From: Afipia felis ATCC 53690
GTDB taxonomy: Bacteria > Pseudomonadota > Alphaproteobacteria > Rhizobiales > Xanthobacteraceae
Reading direction: 5' to 3'
DNA: 59,324 bases
Assembly: GCF_000314735.2 (NCBI RefSeq)
Contig: NZ_KB375271.1
Coordinates: forward strand, 1 to 59,324
Program-made: the position numbers and the translations under genes
Notes under the pieces: model-generated
The model's database searches: none
Told to the model about the DNA's origin: nothing
The model's input: only the letters and a program-made list of their open reading frames with translations
Shown: positions 9,901 through 18,394 of the stretch, piece by piece
How positions within the stretch are numbered: position 1 is the first letter of the stretch
Layout of the letters: the number at the start of each line of letters is the position of its first letter

Positions 9901-12048
9901 CCGTCGGCGTTCGAACAGCAGATGATCCAGGACGAGCTGGAGCTTTATGAGACGTTGCTGACCAAGGTGGAAGGCGACGACCGCGTCTCGCGCAAGCGGC
10001 TCGAACGGCTGAAGGAGGGATTGAAGGAGCGGCTCGAAGCGCTCGCCACCCGCAAGGACGATCTGCTGACGATCTCGGAAATCGGCGTTGACCAGATCAT
10101 CGTCGACGAGGCGCAGGAGTTCAGAAAACTCTCCTTCGCCACCAACATGTCGACGTTGAAGGGCGTCGATCCCAATGGTTCGCAGCGCGCCTGGGACCTT
10201 TACGTAAAGGCCCGCTTCATCGAGACGAAGAACCCGGGCCGCGCACTCGTCCTCGCCTCCGGCACGCCGATCACCAACACGCTCGGCGAGATGTTCTCAG
10301 TCCAACGCTACCTCGGCTACGCGGCGCTTCTGGATCGCGGCCTGCACGAGTTCGACGCCTGGGCCTCGACCTTCGGCGATGTCTCGACCGAGCTCGAGCT
10401 CCAGCCCAACGGCAAGTACAAGCCGGTCACGCGGTTCGCGACCTTCGTCAACGTCCCCGAATTGATCGCCATGTTCCGCTCTTTCGCCGACGTGGTGATA
10501 CCGGAGGACCTGCGCGAGTGCGTCAAAATTCCGGCGATCTCGACCGGAAAGCGGCAGATTTTCACCGCGAAGCCGACGTCCGCCTTCAAGCGCTACCAGC
10601 TTGTTCTCGACGCGCGGATCAAGGCGATCGAGATGCGCGATGGGCCGCCGCAACCGGGCGACGACATCCTGCTCTCCGTCATCACCGACGGCCGCCATGC
10701 CGCGATCGACCTGCGTCTGGTCGATCCGGACAACGACAACGAGCCGGACAACAAGCTGAACCTGCTCGTCGCCAACGCCCTGCGCATCTGGCAGGAGACG
10801 TCGGCGAACAGCTACGTGCGCGCCGACGGCAAGCCTTACGAGCTGCCCGGCGCCGCGCAGATGATATTCTCCGATCTCGGCACCATCAACGTCGAGAAGA
10901 CACGCGGCTTCTCGGCCTATCGCTGGATCAGAGACGAGCTCATCCGCCTCGGCGTGCCGGCGTCCGAGATCGCCTTCATGCAGGACTTCAAGAAGTCCGA
11001 GGCCAAGCAGCGCCTGTTCGGCGATGTGCGCGCCGGCAAGGTCCGCTTCCTCATCGGCTCGTCCGACACGATGGGCACCGGCGTCAACGCACAGCTTCGG
11101 CTGAAGGCGCTCCATCACCTCGATGTGCCGTGGCTGCCGTCGCAGATCGCGCAGCGCGAGGGCCGGATCGAGCGGCAGGGCAATCAGCACGACGTCATCG
11201 ACATCTTCGCCTATGCCACCGAGGGCTCGCTCGACGCCAGCATGTGGCAGAACAATGAGCGCAAGGCCCGCTTCATCGCCGCCGCGCTCTCGGGCGACAC
11301 GTCGATCCGCCGGCTCGAGGATCTCGGCGAAGGCCAGGCCAACCAGTTCGCCATGGCCAAGGCGATCGCCAGCGGTGACCAGCGGCTGATGCAGAAGGCC
11401 GGGTTAGAGGCCGACATCGCCCGGTTCGAGCGCCTGCGCGCCGCGCATATCGACGACCAGCACGCGGTTCGCCGGCAGATCCGCGACGCCGAGCGCGACA
11501 TCGAGTTCGCGACGCGGCGGATCGCGGAAGTCGGCGAGGATATCGAGCGCCGCGTTCCCACAACGGGCGATGCCTTCGCCGCGAGCATCGCCGGCAAGCG
11601 CCATCTCGAGCGCAAGGAGGCTGGCCGCGCGCTGATGAAGGAAATCCTGACCCTGGTGCAGCTTCAGCAGGAGGGCGAGAGCACCATTGCCGTGATCGGC
11701 GGCTTTGACCTCGACTATACCGGCGAGCGCTTCTGCCGCGACGGTTACCGGTACAGCACCGCCCTGATCCGCACCGGCGCCGAGGTTGAGATCGAGTTGC
11801 CCGTCACCGTGACGCCGCTCGGCGCGATCTCCCGCCTCGAGCATGCGCTCGATGATTTCGAGGGTGAGCGGGAGCGCTATCGCCAGCGTCTCGCCGACGC
11901 GCATCGCCGACTTGCCTCCTACCGGTCGCGCGAGGACGGCGATTTCGCGTTCGCCGCGGAGCTCGCCGAGAAGCGCCGCCAGTTGGCGGAGGTGCAAGCT
12001 GACCTTGCGAATGATAGAGAAAGTCGCAACGATTGGATCGCGGCGTAA
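6952..12048 (+). CDS. Giant N6-DNA methylase/SNF2-like helicase fusion
   Basis: Protein of 1698 residues. The N-terminal third is an adenine methylase: motif I LEPGIGTG near residue 193 and NPPF near 259. The centre and C-terminus form a superfamily 2 helicase: HAVGAGKT (Walker A, near 895), DEAQ (near 1051) and the QREGR arginine-finger motif VI (near 1400). A coiled C-terminal tail follows. Such proteins, often called DarB-like or strawberry-notch-like, are common on conjugative elements and phages and are thought to protect incoming DNA from restriction. The ATG at 6952 after AGAAGGAC is preferred over an upstream ATG in GC-rich leader. It ends five bases from the convergent RES toxin gene. 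Confidence 0.85.
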   Translation: MAHDDPFTLDLFGNTALSSGLGLGVTAFADSRSDDDHDDDLPPSTPALATPPVISARVPAAGPGKRGDNFYLSGERGLAKGWKQRARDNIAAVRLASQIDAEQRSATIEEQRQLIRFTGFGASELANGVFRRPGETEFAQGWDEIGADLQDAVDDADYASLARCTQYAHFTPEFIVRAIWAAVRRLGWRGGRVLEPGIGTGLFPALMPEDLREVSHVTGVELDPVTARIARLLQPRARIVSSDFARTELPPRFDLAIGNPPFSDRTVRSDRALRSLRLRLHDYFIVKAINLLKPGALAAFVTSHGTMDKADGAARELIAQHADLVSAIRLPEGSFRADAGTDVVIDILFFRRRKPGEPEGDLSWLDLEEVRPATEDEGAIRVNRWFTRHRGLVLGMHALTAGPFGETYTCLPKPSEDLRLALDEAITRLPDGIYNGEPEPIEFDVEEVDHEASVHVNADRHVREGSFFFDKARGLMQILDGEPAAITVRKGRSADGVPEKHVRIIQKLIPIRDAVREVLKCQEFDRPWKDAQVRLRIAWSNFVRAFGPINSTVVSTSEDAETGGVRETHRRPNLQPFLDDPDCWLVASIEDYDLETDTAKPGPIFTERVIAPPASPLITSAADALAVVLNERGRVDPDHIAELLHRDADDVIAELGSAIFRDPTDGAWQTADAYLSGAVRSKLVAAEAAAALDPAYARNVTALQGVQPADLRPSDITARLGAPWIPAADIIAFVHETMGAEIKIHHMPELASWTVEARQLGWMAAGTSEWGTERRHAGQLLSDALNSAVPQIFDTIKDGDSERRVLNVVDTEAAKEKLQKIKTAFQTWIWSDPDRTDRLARVYNDRFNNIVPRAFEGSHLKLPGASGAFVLYGHQKRGIWRIIASGATYLAHAVGAGKTMTMAAAIMEQRRLGLIAKAMLVVPGHCLAQAAREFLALYPGARILVADETNFTKDKRHRFLSRSATASWDAIIITHSAFRFVGVPSAFEQQMIQDELELYETLLTKVEGDDRVSRKRLERLKEGLKERLEALATRKDDLLTISEIGVDQIIVDEAQEFRKLSFATNMSTLKGVDPNGSQRAWDLYVKARFIETKNPGRALVLASGTPITNTLGEMFSVQRYLGYAALLDRGLHEFDAWASTFGDVSTELELQPNGKYKPVTRFATFVNVPELIAMFRSFADVVIPEDLRECVKIPAISTGKRQIFTAKPTSAFKRYQLVLDARIKAIEMRDGPPQPGDDILLSVITDGRHAAIDLRLVDPDNDNEPDNKLNLLVANALRIWQETSANSYVRADGKPYELPGAAQMIFSDLGTINVEKTRGFSAYRWIRDELIRLGVPASEIAFMQDFKKSEAKQRLFGDVRAGKVRFLIGSSDTMGTGVNAQLRLKALHHLDVPWLPSQIAQREGRIERQGNQHDVIDIFAYATEGSLDASMWQNNERKARFIAAALSGDTSIRRLEDLGEGQANQFAMAKAIASGDQRLMQKAGLEADIARFERLRAAHIDDQHAVRRQIRDAERDIEFATRRIAEVGEDIERRVPTTGDAFAASIAGKRHLERKEAGRALMKEILTLVQLQQEGESTIAVIGGFDLDYTGERFCRDGYRYSTALIRTGAEVEIELPVTVTPLGAISRLEHALDDFEGERERYRQRLADAHRRLASYRSREDGDFAFAAELAEKRRQLAEVQADLANDRESRNDWIAA

Positions 12049-12053
12049 GCGTT

Positions 12054-12557
12054 CTATCGCGACAACCGGTTCTCGTCGTCGATCAGGACGAGACGGGCCG
12101 GGGCGTTGCCGCTCCATCGCCAGAGCACGAGGTTTAGATCCGTTGCGCTCGCGCCTGTCGCAAAGCTTTTGACTAGCAGACCGTTAAATCCGGCGGTGAT
12201 AAGTCGCCTTGCAAAGGCCTGTGTCTTCGCCTCTCCGTTCGCTTTCATCTGATCACGCCACGTCGCGTCTGCGAGCGTGGCGGCGTCCACCCCCTCAGCC
12301 ATGAGTGCGGCCTCGTCTTGGGTATCGAAGATATTTTCGATCTCCGCGTCATAGGAGACGAGTGTCGTCGGTTGCAGGTTGCCGACCTGGTTGGCTTCCC
12401 TCAGCGCAGTCATTATGGACAGTGAAGAATAAAGCGCTGGCACGCCTTTTGGATTGAACCGACCACCGTAGAGCTCAGCGCCAAGTCCCGACAGCGGCTC
12501 GCGTGCATAGATTGGGTTCAATGCCCGATAGAGTTTTCCTTCGTAGCGGAGTGGCAC
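12054..12557 (-). CDS. RES-domain toxin
   Basis: RES family protein of 167 residues with the expected R, E and S signatures: LYRALNPIYAREPLSG, GGRFNPKGVPALYSSLS and a late WRWSG. Characterised RES toxins degrade NAD+ (NAD+ phosphorylase or glycohydrolase) and stop growth. It starts with GTG at 12557, two bases after the stop of the upstream antitoxin gene, so the two form one transcript. Confidence 0.85.
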   Translation of the reverse strand: MPLRYEGKLYRALNPIYAREPLSGLGAELYGGRFNPKGVPALYSSLSIMTALREANQVGNLQPTTLVSYDAEIENIFDTQDEAALMAEGVDAATLADATWRDQMKANGEAKTQAFARRLITAGFNGLLVKSFATGASATDLNLVLWRWSGNAPARLVLIDDENRLSR

Positions 12558-12559
12558 GG

Positions 12560-12910
12560 TCAGGCGTGCACGCCGGCGTCGACTGCATCAATATAGTCGA
12601 GTACGTCGTCGGCCCGACCGCAGCGCACGAGCTGCATCGCGGTCTGGCCCGAGAAACCGGACAATGGCTCGGAGCGGTACCACGCATAAGCCATTAGCGC
12701 CGTACCAAAGCGCGACTCAACCTTGTTGATGACCTCGATCATTTCGCGCAGACGCCGCTGGGTTTTGTCCGATCGAACCCGATCCTTACGCTGGATCGCG
12801 TCCTTGCCCAATCCAGCTGTGCGAGCGATCTCCTCGCTCGTCGTCCGGAAAGCTTCCGCAATTCTGCGCGGCGCGAAGACGCCGTTATCCGCATATTGGG
12901 CGAGACCCAT
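12560..12910 (-). CDS. Xre/MbcA/ParS-type antitoxin
   Basis: Antitoxin of 116 residues for the RES toxin. The N-terminal helix-turn-helix is around residues 15-45 (RRIAEAFRTTSEEIARTAGL). The C-terminal MbcA/ParS toxin-binding domain includes FGTALMAYAWYRSEPLSGFSG and the GRADDVLDYI segment. A perfect palindrome 33 bases before the start is the likely autoregulatory operator. Confidence 0.85.
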   Translation of the reverse strand: MGLAQYADNGVFAPRRIAEAFRTTSEEIARTAGLGKDAIQRKDRVRSDKTQRRLREMIEVINKVESRFGTALMAYAWYRSEPLSGFSGQTAMQLVRCGRADDVLDYIDAVDAGVHA

Positions 12911-12942
12911 CGCTCAAACTTCCTTCTCGATGCCAATTATTA

Positions 12943-12960
12943 TGACGCAATATAGCGTCA
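12943..12960. promoter_or_regulatory. Operator palindrome of RES/Xre module
   Basis: Perfect inverted repeat TGACGC-AATATA-GCGTCA. The AT-rich centre could be part of a -10 element reading leftward into the antitoxin gene, which would give simple repression by the antitoxin. From here to 13226 there is no gene, only leader sequence with hairpins. Confidence 0.65.
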
Positions 12961-13040
12961 AGAGTAGCGGAGTTCAAGAAGAAAGCTGGGGGAGAGGGAA
13001 CCCGCTCGCAGATCGGCCAGCCCGGCAGCGCTGACGCTCA

Positions 13041-13199
13041 ACCGCCGCCTGCGCGATCCCGGCCCGTCGTCCTGCGCAGGGCTCGCAAGCCCTGCTGGTC
13101 CGGCCAGGCGGGATGCTCGGCCGCAGTTGTTCCGGCCCGACCGCTCCGCGGCCCGGGGGGTGTCTTCGGAAAGAAGACGAAGGACGCGCGAGGCGCGGT
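13041..13199. promoter_or_regulatory. Imperfect fold-back leader of ParB-like gene
   Basis: An outer arm at 13041-13059 pairs imperfectly with 13182-13199 (about 18 positions, a few mismatches). Perfect local hairpins lie inside: GCAGGGCT/AGCCCTGC near 13074-13094 and GTCTTC/GAAGAC near 13162-13178. Weaker than the other fold-backs. Confidence 0.4.
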
Positions 13200-13226
13200 C
13201 CGCAAACCCCGAACAGGAGAAATCCC

Positions 13227-14912
13227 ATGCATCTCATCAAGGTCGATCCGCGTGCGCTGAAGGAGAATCCGGACCGTATGCGCCAGACGAAGTCGACGCC
13301 GCAGGCCGACGCCCTGCTGCTGGCGACGATCAAGGCCGTCGGCATCGTCCAGCCGCCCGTCATCACGCCTGAGACTGGCGGCGGCAACGGCTACGTCATC
13401 AATGCCGGTCATCGCCGTGTGAAGCAGGCGATCGCCGCCGGCCTCGAGGAGATCGACGTGCTCGTCGAGGAGGCCGCCAACGACAACGGCGCCATGCGCT
13501 CGATGATCGAGAACATCGCCCGCGAAGCGCTCAATCCCGTCGACCAGTGGCGTGCGATCGAACGCCTCGTCGCGCTCGGCTGGACCGAGGAAGCAATCGG
13601 CGTTGCGCTGGCCCTGCCGGTCCGGCTGATCAGGAAGCTCCGTCTGCTCGCCAATGTGCTGCCCGTCATGCTCGATCACATGGTCAAGGGCGACATGCCC
13701 GACGAGCGGCAGCTCCGCACCATCGCGTCCGCCTCGCTCGATGAGCAGAAGGAGGTCTGGAAGAAGCACAAGCCCTCCAAGGCGGATCCGCAGGTGTCGT
13801 GGTTTAGCGTGGCGCAGGCTCTGACCAAGGCCCGCATGTACGCGCGTCATGCCAGCTTCGGCGACGAGCTTGCCCAGGCCTATGGTATCCAGTGGGTCGA
13901 GGACCTGTTCGCGCCGGCGGACGAGGACAGCCGCTACACCACGGATGTCGAGGCGTTCCTCGGCGCGCAGCAGGAGTGGATGACCGCCAACCTGCCGAAG
14001 AAGGGCATCATCGCCGAGACGACGAATTGGGGCGAGGTCAAGCTGCCGCCGAAGGCGGAGCGCGTCTACGGCAAGCCGTCGAAGTCGGATTGCACGGCGA
14101 TGTATCTCGACCGCGACGGCCGGGTGCAGAGCGTGCATTACCGCATGCCCGCGGCGAAGAAGCCGAAGGGCAAGGACGGGTCTGCCGGCACTGACACTGC
14201 GGATGAGACCGCCGCCGTCTCGAAGCCGCGTCCGGACGTGACGCGCAAGGGCCTCGAGATGATCGGCGACTTCCGGACGGACGCCCTGCACGAGGCGCTG
14301 GCTCGCGCGCCGATCGAGGACGAGACGCTGATCGCGCTGTTGATCCTCGCCTTCGCCGGCCAGAACGTTTCCGTCGATTCCGGCAGCGGCGGGACCTATT
14401 ACGGCAACCGGCGCATCGCCCGCCATGCCGTGACGCTGTTCGATCAGGACGGCAAGCTCGTCCTCGATATGGATACGCTGCGCGTCGCGGCGCGCTCGAT
14501 CCTCGCCGAGGTTCTTTCGTGCCGGGAGAACCGCACCGACAGCGGCATCGTCGCCCGCGTCGCCGGTGACGTGGTCGGTGCGGACAACTTCCTGCCGAAC
14601 ATGGGCACCGACGACTTCTTGTCGTGCCTGTCGCGCACCGCGCTCGAAGGCTCGTGCAAGGACACGCCGGTTCTTCCCCGCCAGAAAGTGAAGGACACCC
14701 GCACGGCCTTGGTCGAGCACTTCAAGGAAGGCCGCTTCGTGCCTGCGGCCGCGCTGTTCGCTCCGGACAAGGCCGCCGTGTCGTCCTGGCTGGCGACGAA
14801 CGCCGTCGCCGAAGAGGACGAGGCCGACGACCAGGTCGAGGACCCGGAAGCCGCGGACGGCGATGGCGACGACGCTTCGGACGCCGAGGCCTTCCCGGAG
14901 GCGGCGGAATAG
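13227..14912 (+). CDS. ParB/Spo0J-like protein, large plasmid form
   Basis: Protein of 561 residues with an N-terminal ParB/sulfiredoxin-fold domain (VDPRALKENPDRMR, then YVINAGHRRVKQAI with the GHRR motif near residues 56-59) and a central helix-turn-helix region. It is much longer than a partition ParB (about 300). The C-terminal half (residues 230-500) has no domain I recognise and ends in an acidic tail. No parA is beside it, so a partition role is doubtful. Proteins of this kind recur in the plasmid block with DUF1419, methylase-helicase and ArdC. The ATG at 13227 has a clear CAGGAG ribosome binding site. Confidence 0.8.
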   Translation: MHLIKVDPRALKENPDRMRQTKSTPQADALLLATIKAVGIVQPPVITPETGGGNGYVINAGHRRVKQAIAAGLEEIDVLVEEAANDNGAMRSMIENIAREALNPVDQWRAIERLVALGWTEEAIGVALALPVRLIRKLRLLANVLPVMLDHMVKGDMPDERQLRTIASASLDEQKEVWKKHKPSKADPQVSWFSVAQALTKARMYARHASFGDELAQAYGIQWVEDLFAPADEDSRYTTDVEAFLGAQQEWMTANLPKKGIIAETTNWGEVKLPPKAERVYGKPSKSDCTAMYLDRDGRVQSVHYRMPAAKKPKGKDGSAGTDTADETAAVSKPRPDVTRKGLEMIGDFRTDALHEALARAPIEDETLIALLILAFAGQNVSVDSGSGGTYYGNRRIARHAVTLFDQDGKLVLDMDTLRVAARSILAEVLSCRENRTDSGIVARVAGDVVGADNFLPNMGTDDFLSCLSRTALEGSCKDTPVLPRQKVKDTRTALVEHFKEGRFVPAAALFAPDKAAVSSWLATNAVAEEDEADDQVEDPEAADGDGDDASDAEAFPEAAE

Positions 14913-14943
14913 TCCGCCCCCACCCAACGATCCGAATGACATC

Positions 14944-14968
14944 CCGCCGCCGGCTCAGCCGGCGGCGG
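14944..14968. terminator. Strong intergenic hairpin
   Basis: Eleven-bp perfect stem (CCGCCGCCGGC, loop TCA, complement), followed by a T-poor tail (TTTCGTTT). A probable terminator or transcript-stability element between the ParB-like gene and the next operon. Confidence 0.6.
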
Positions 14969-15001
14969 TTTCGTTTCCACTCCCACGAACAGGAGGACGT
15001 C

Positions 15002-15469
15002 ATGTCCGCACAGTCGATCTACGACCTCGCCCCGCTCGGGGCGATCATCCGGTTTTCCGACGGCATACCGCGGCCGCCGGAGCGGCATCGCAAGAAGCTC
15101 GCGGCCTGGGAACACCGCAACAGCAGCGGCCGCCTAATCCGCAAGCAGGCAGAACGCCGTGTCGGTAACACTGTCATCAGCGCGAGCATCACGCTGCATG
15201 CCGGCGACTACGGCGGTGGCGGTGTCGTGGTGCTTCGCGTCCACCGCACCTTCTCGGTCGACAGCGACCTGACCTTCGTCGTGACAGAATGCCCGAAAGT
15301 CGGCGCGGTGCGCGTGCTCGATCGGCCCGGCGACGATGCCGAGCTGGTCTATCTCGGAAGTCACCGCGCCGACGCCGAAGAATGGCTGACGCGGCACGGC
15401 TATCCGAACGCGGTCCTGCGCGCGATCTCGGCGGACGAAGCCGCCCTCCAAGGGAGGACGGCCACATGA
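15002..15469 (+). CDS. Conserved plasmid protein, unknown function
   Basis: Protein of 155 residues (MSAQSIYDLAPLGAIIRFSD at the start) after a very strong AGGAGG ribosome binding site. No named motif. The middle part is beta-rich (residues 55-110) and the C-terminal portion is helical. It opens a three-gene operon in which each stop overlaps the next ATG as ATGA. Confidence 0.65.
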   Translation: MSAQSIYDLAPLGAIIRFSDGIPRPPERHRKKLAAWEHRNSSGRLIRKQAERRVGNTVISASITLHAGDYGGGGVVVLRVHRTFSVDSDLTFVVTECPKVGAVRVLDRPGDDAELVYLGSHRADAEEWLTRHGYPNAVLRAISADEAALQGRTAT

Positions 15470-16359
15470 GCACGCCCGCTCCCTCCACCACGATGATCGC
15501 GGAATCCGCGATCGCATTTCCGCAGATCGAGTTCGGCCGCGCGGCTGACGGTATTCTCGTCGCTCGCGTCGCCGACACCGCCTTCGCCATGCTGCCGGTG
15601 CGCGACGGCCGGCACTATCTCGCCACCGGGTGGCGCATCGGCCACCCGATGGCCGAGTGGAAGCGATCCGACTTTTACGGTCACGCCGGCGAGCTCGCCG
15701 ACGAGGCGGCCTTCCGCGCCAAAATCGCGGAAAACGCCGAGCATCAGCGCGAGAATCGCGCGCTGAGCCGCCGCGAGATCAGTTCCACGGCGAGTACGCC
15801 GTGGGGCCGCTCCCAGCACGCGACCATCTACGCAGAAGGCGTCGTCTGCCATTCGCCCGCAGGTCATGGCGGCTTTCATCTCGCGGCCGCGCGCAACCGC
15901 AGCGTCCATTCGATGCTGCGCGCGCGGGGCGGCTGGTATGAAGAAGACGAGGGCTGGGCGATCGTGGCGGTCACTTTCCCGCATCTGTTCACCAGCTACG
16001 AGCGACGCTGCGCGGAGCGCACGATCAAGGATAGCTGGCCCGATGCCTGGGAGGTGATCTTCGGCACTGTGCTTCGCCCCTGCGAGTCCCGCGAGAAGGA
16101 TCGGCGTGCCTTCGAGCAGGAGCACGCCGATGATTGGATCGTCGCGTCGGCGATCACGTCGGACCAGCACCCCGATTTCGTCGAGGTCGTCGCCACGCCG
16201 GGCGGCCGACGTGGCGCCGGCACCGAGGAGCGACGCTTTCTCGTCCCATCCGACGAGTACCGGATCGGTCGCTTCGGTTTCGTCGTCGATGAGACCCGCC
16301 ACGCGGTCTATTCCGGGCCGTCGAGCTTCATCGCCTGGCAGGGGAGGACGTCGCCATGA
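15466..16359 (+). CDS. DUF7007-like plasmid protein
   Basis: Protein of 297 residues, second gene of the operon (ATGA overlap with both neighbours). The central segment STASTPWGRSQHATIYAEGVVCHSPAGHGGFHLA is typical of the DUF7007 family of rhizobial-type plasmid proteins. I assign that family from memory of the motif, so with some caution. Function unknown. A following region with FEQEHADDWIVASAI and a basic loop may form a second domain. Confidence 0.6.
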   Translation: MSTPAPSTTMIAESAIAFPQIEFGRAADGILVARVADTAFAMLPVRDGRHYLATGWRIGHPMAEWKRSDFYGHAGELADEAAFRAKIAENAEHQRENRALSRREISSTASTPWGRSQHATIYAEGVVCHSPAGHGGFHLAAARNRSVHSMLRARGGWYEEDEGWAIVAVTFPHLFTSYERRCAERTIKDSWPDAWEVIFGTVLRPCESREKDRRAFEQEHADDWIVASAITSDQHPDFVEVVATPGGRRGAGTEERRFLVPSDEYRIGRFGFVVDETRHAVYSGPSSFIAWQGRTSP

Positions 16360-16769
16360 CGGCCGTTCCCCAACGCCTTGCTCAGCTTTCACGCATGGAG
16401 GAAGCGCGCCGCCAGACGCAGCGCCAGCTCGACATGATCGACAGGCAGATCATCCGTCGCATGACGGCGCTGATTCCACAGCTCGGTCGCAAGCGGTCCG
16501 GATACCATCGCGGCAAGCCGCCCGACTCGACAGCGTTCCTTGAGCGCTACCGTTCGAACCTTGCGGCGATCACGGCTGAGCGCCAGCCGGAGATCGACAC
16601 CCTCTCGCGCAAGCTCGCCCGGCAGGATGCCGCGATCGAAGCGTTGCGGGCCCGATACGCTTCGGCGTCCGGTCAGGCTCGTGACAACCCGCAAGATGCG
16701 GATCGCCCGCACGACTGTCGCAGCCCAGCCGAGTGTCGCCCGGGAAAGCGGCAGGGCGCGGCGGCATAA
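16356..16769 (+). CDS. Small coiled-coil plasmid protein
   Basis: Protein of 137 residues with an N-terminal amphipathic helix (residues 5-40), a basic RKRSGYHRGKPP patch and a second helical stretch (residues 60-105) that looks coiled-coil. Third gene of the operon (ATGA overlap). No known family recognised. The last 25 residues are low in structure and may be read-through into spacer. Confidence 0.5.
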   Translation: MTAVPQRLAQLSRMEEARRQTQRQLDMIDRQIIRRMTALIPQLGRKRSGYHRGKPPDSTAFLERYRSNLAAITAERQPEIDTLSRKLARQDAAIEALRARYASASGQARDNPQDADRPHDCRSPAECRPGKRQGAAA

Positions 16770-16880
16770 TAGGACCGTGCCTGAACTCGCGGCGCGCTTT
16801 GAGCCAACGTCTCGAGCATGGCGCGGCGACGGCGGTCTGGCAGGGCGAATCTTTCCGGCATCGCCAACCCGGCCCGCACC

Positions 16881-17121
16881 CTGTCGGCTCTCCCTTCGGG
16901 TTTGCTGGTCTGCGCCCCCGGCGGTCCGCTTCAAGGCCAAGTCGCAAGCGACCGGTTTCCGCCGATCTCGCCAAGGTCCGGCCGCGTCCGGCGCAGGGCT
17001 CCAGCAGGCTGGAACCCCGCTTGTCCGCAACCGGACCTCGCTCGCCTGGCGGTCCCCGGACCTTGAAGCGGCCCTCGTCTCGGCGGCGCTGGGCGACCGC
17101 ACCCGAAGGGGGAGCCGGCAG
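16881..17121. promoter_or_regulatory. Large nested fold-back before the 17167 gene
   Basis: Outer arms 16881-16901 and 17101-17121 pair over all 21 positions (19 Watson-Crick, two G-U as RNA). The middle stem is perfect over 11 bp (16926-16936 with 17061-17071). The inner stem GGTCCGG/CCGGACC is at 16975-16981 and 17031-17037. Pairing seems to extend outward into CCGGCCC near 16869. From 16770 to 17166 there is no gene; this structure fills most of the gap. Confidence 0.7.
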
Positions 17122-17166
17122 GGGCCGGATCGAACCCGACGGCGAAACCCAGGAAAGGACTTCACC

Positions 17167-17754
17167 ATGACCAAAACCGCTCGCGCACCCCGCACCAGCG
17201 CCCGCATCGTCCCGCTGCGCCGCGGCACCACCGTCGAAATGGTCCGGCTCGTTTGCCCGGACGCCGCCCAGGCCACCCGCATCGCCGAGAGCTTCGGCCT
17301 CCCCGTCCTCGACAGCGACGGCATCCGCGATCTCCACCAACGGTTCATCACCGAGACCGCCGATGCCCTCCACGAAGGCCTCAACGAACGCGCCATGCAG
17401 ATCCACCTGCAACGCATCGTCGGCTCCTATGTCGGCTCAGCGCACGGCGCCGGCCAGTTCTACAGCCGCGCCGTCACCGAGGCGCGACAGGCAACAGCGA
17501 AGCTCGCCAACGACACGCGCGACGAGGACCTCGACGGACCCGTCGGGTTCGAATCCGCGGCCCAGCGCAAGCGCGAATTCGCGGCCGAGGTTAGCATCCA
17601 GGCGCACGCACTGCGCATGGCGGCGGAAGGCGCCGTCGCCGCCTACGAGCACATCGTCGGGGAGAGCTGGAAGCCGTTCGAGCGCCAGCCCGAACAACCC
17701 GGCGAGACCGTCAGCCGCAAGGCGGCCGAGGTTCAGATGGCGGCGTTCGGTTGA
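17167..17754 (+). CDS. Conserved plasmid protein, unknown function
   Basis: Protein of 195 residues beginning MTKTARAPRTSARIVPLRRG. Alanine-rich and mostly helical, with no recognised domain. The ATG at 17167 follows AGGAAAGGAC and comes 45 bases after the large fold-back. A good terminator follows at 17804. Confidence 0.6.
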   Translation: MTKTARAPRTSARIVPLRRGTTVEMVRLVCPDAAQATRIAESFGLPVLDSDGIRDLHQRFITETADALHEGLNERAMQIHLQRIVGSYVGSAHGAGQFYSRAVTEARQATAKLANDTRDEDLDGPVGFESAAQRKREFAAEVSIQAHALRMAAEGAVAAYEHIVGESWKPFERQPEQPGETVSRKAAEVQMAAFG

Positions 17755-17803
17755 CGCCGCCGACGGGGCTTCGGCCCCGCCATCTTCTTCACCGTCCGAT
17801 GCC

Positions 17804-17829
17804 GGCCGGTCCTTCGGGACCGGCCTTTT
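17804..17829 (+). terminator. Rho-independent terminator
   Basis: Perfect 9-bp stem GGCCGGTCC/GGACCGGCC with a 4-base loop, then TTTT. An upstream hairpin (CGGGGC/GCCCCG) lies at 17763-17779. Between this terminator and 18230 I see no gene. Confidence 0.8.
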
Positions 17830-18230
17830 GTCATGTCGCTCGGCGGGACGGCAAGAAAGAGCAAACAGGAATGAATCGGAATAGAGCGTCGTCGCGCGCC
17901 TTGGCAAACTTCGATCGCGGAGGGCGAAGCCCTGCTCGCCTGCGCCTGTTGCCGCTGCAGCGCGCGGCCATTACGCGTGACAACGAACGCAAACGTCTTG
18001 GCTGACCCCACCTCTGATCGATGGTGACCCGCGCGCTCGCGCAACACATCCAGGTGCTGACGTTGAGGTTGCCGAGCGTGACGAGGTGATTGCCGGCCAG
18101 GATGAACTGGTGCGATCGAATGAGGCCAAGGTCGTTCCGCTGCGGCGCTCGCCGCGAGACGGCGCTGGCTGAGAGCCACGCAAGATCTCACCGCCGGCCA
18201 GTTCTGCGGCAATCGGTCATGGCCGACGTC

Positions 18231-18387
18231 TCCTGTGCTCGCCCGTCGAGGCAGGGGCTCGGTTGTGGCAGACGCTGCCGGCCCGTCAACCCTGTTCCGC
18301 ACCAGCGACCGTCAACAGGGTGTGACGGCCCGGCTCGCCGCATCTGCCCCTGCCACTTCGCCCTCGACGGAGAGGGCGAGCACAGGA
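18231..18387. promoter_or_regulatory. Nested fold-back leader of ardC
   Basis: Five stacked stems: 18231-18244 with 18374-18387 (14 bp perfect), 18245-18250 with 18363-18368 (6 bp), 18250-18258 with 18346-18354 (9 bp), 18277-18288 with 18323-18334 (11 of 12) and 18289-18296 with 18314-18321 (8 bp). The distal outer arm includes the first half of the AGGAGG ribosome binding site of ardC, so the folded transcript would partly hide it. Confidence 0.75.
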
Positions 18388-18394
18388 GGCACCA

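Noticed and set aside
13227..14912. The 561-residue ParB-like protein as the plasmid's partition ParB
   Set aside because: Partition is already provided by repAB with three parS sites; this protein has no adjacent parA and is far longer than partition ParB proteins.
13038..14942. 634-residue open frame on the minus strand opposite the ParB-like gene
   Set aside because: Antisense to a gene with a clear GHRR motif and ribosome binding site; composition is arginine/glycine-rich, as expected of a shadow frame.
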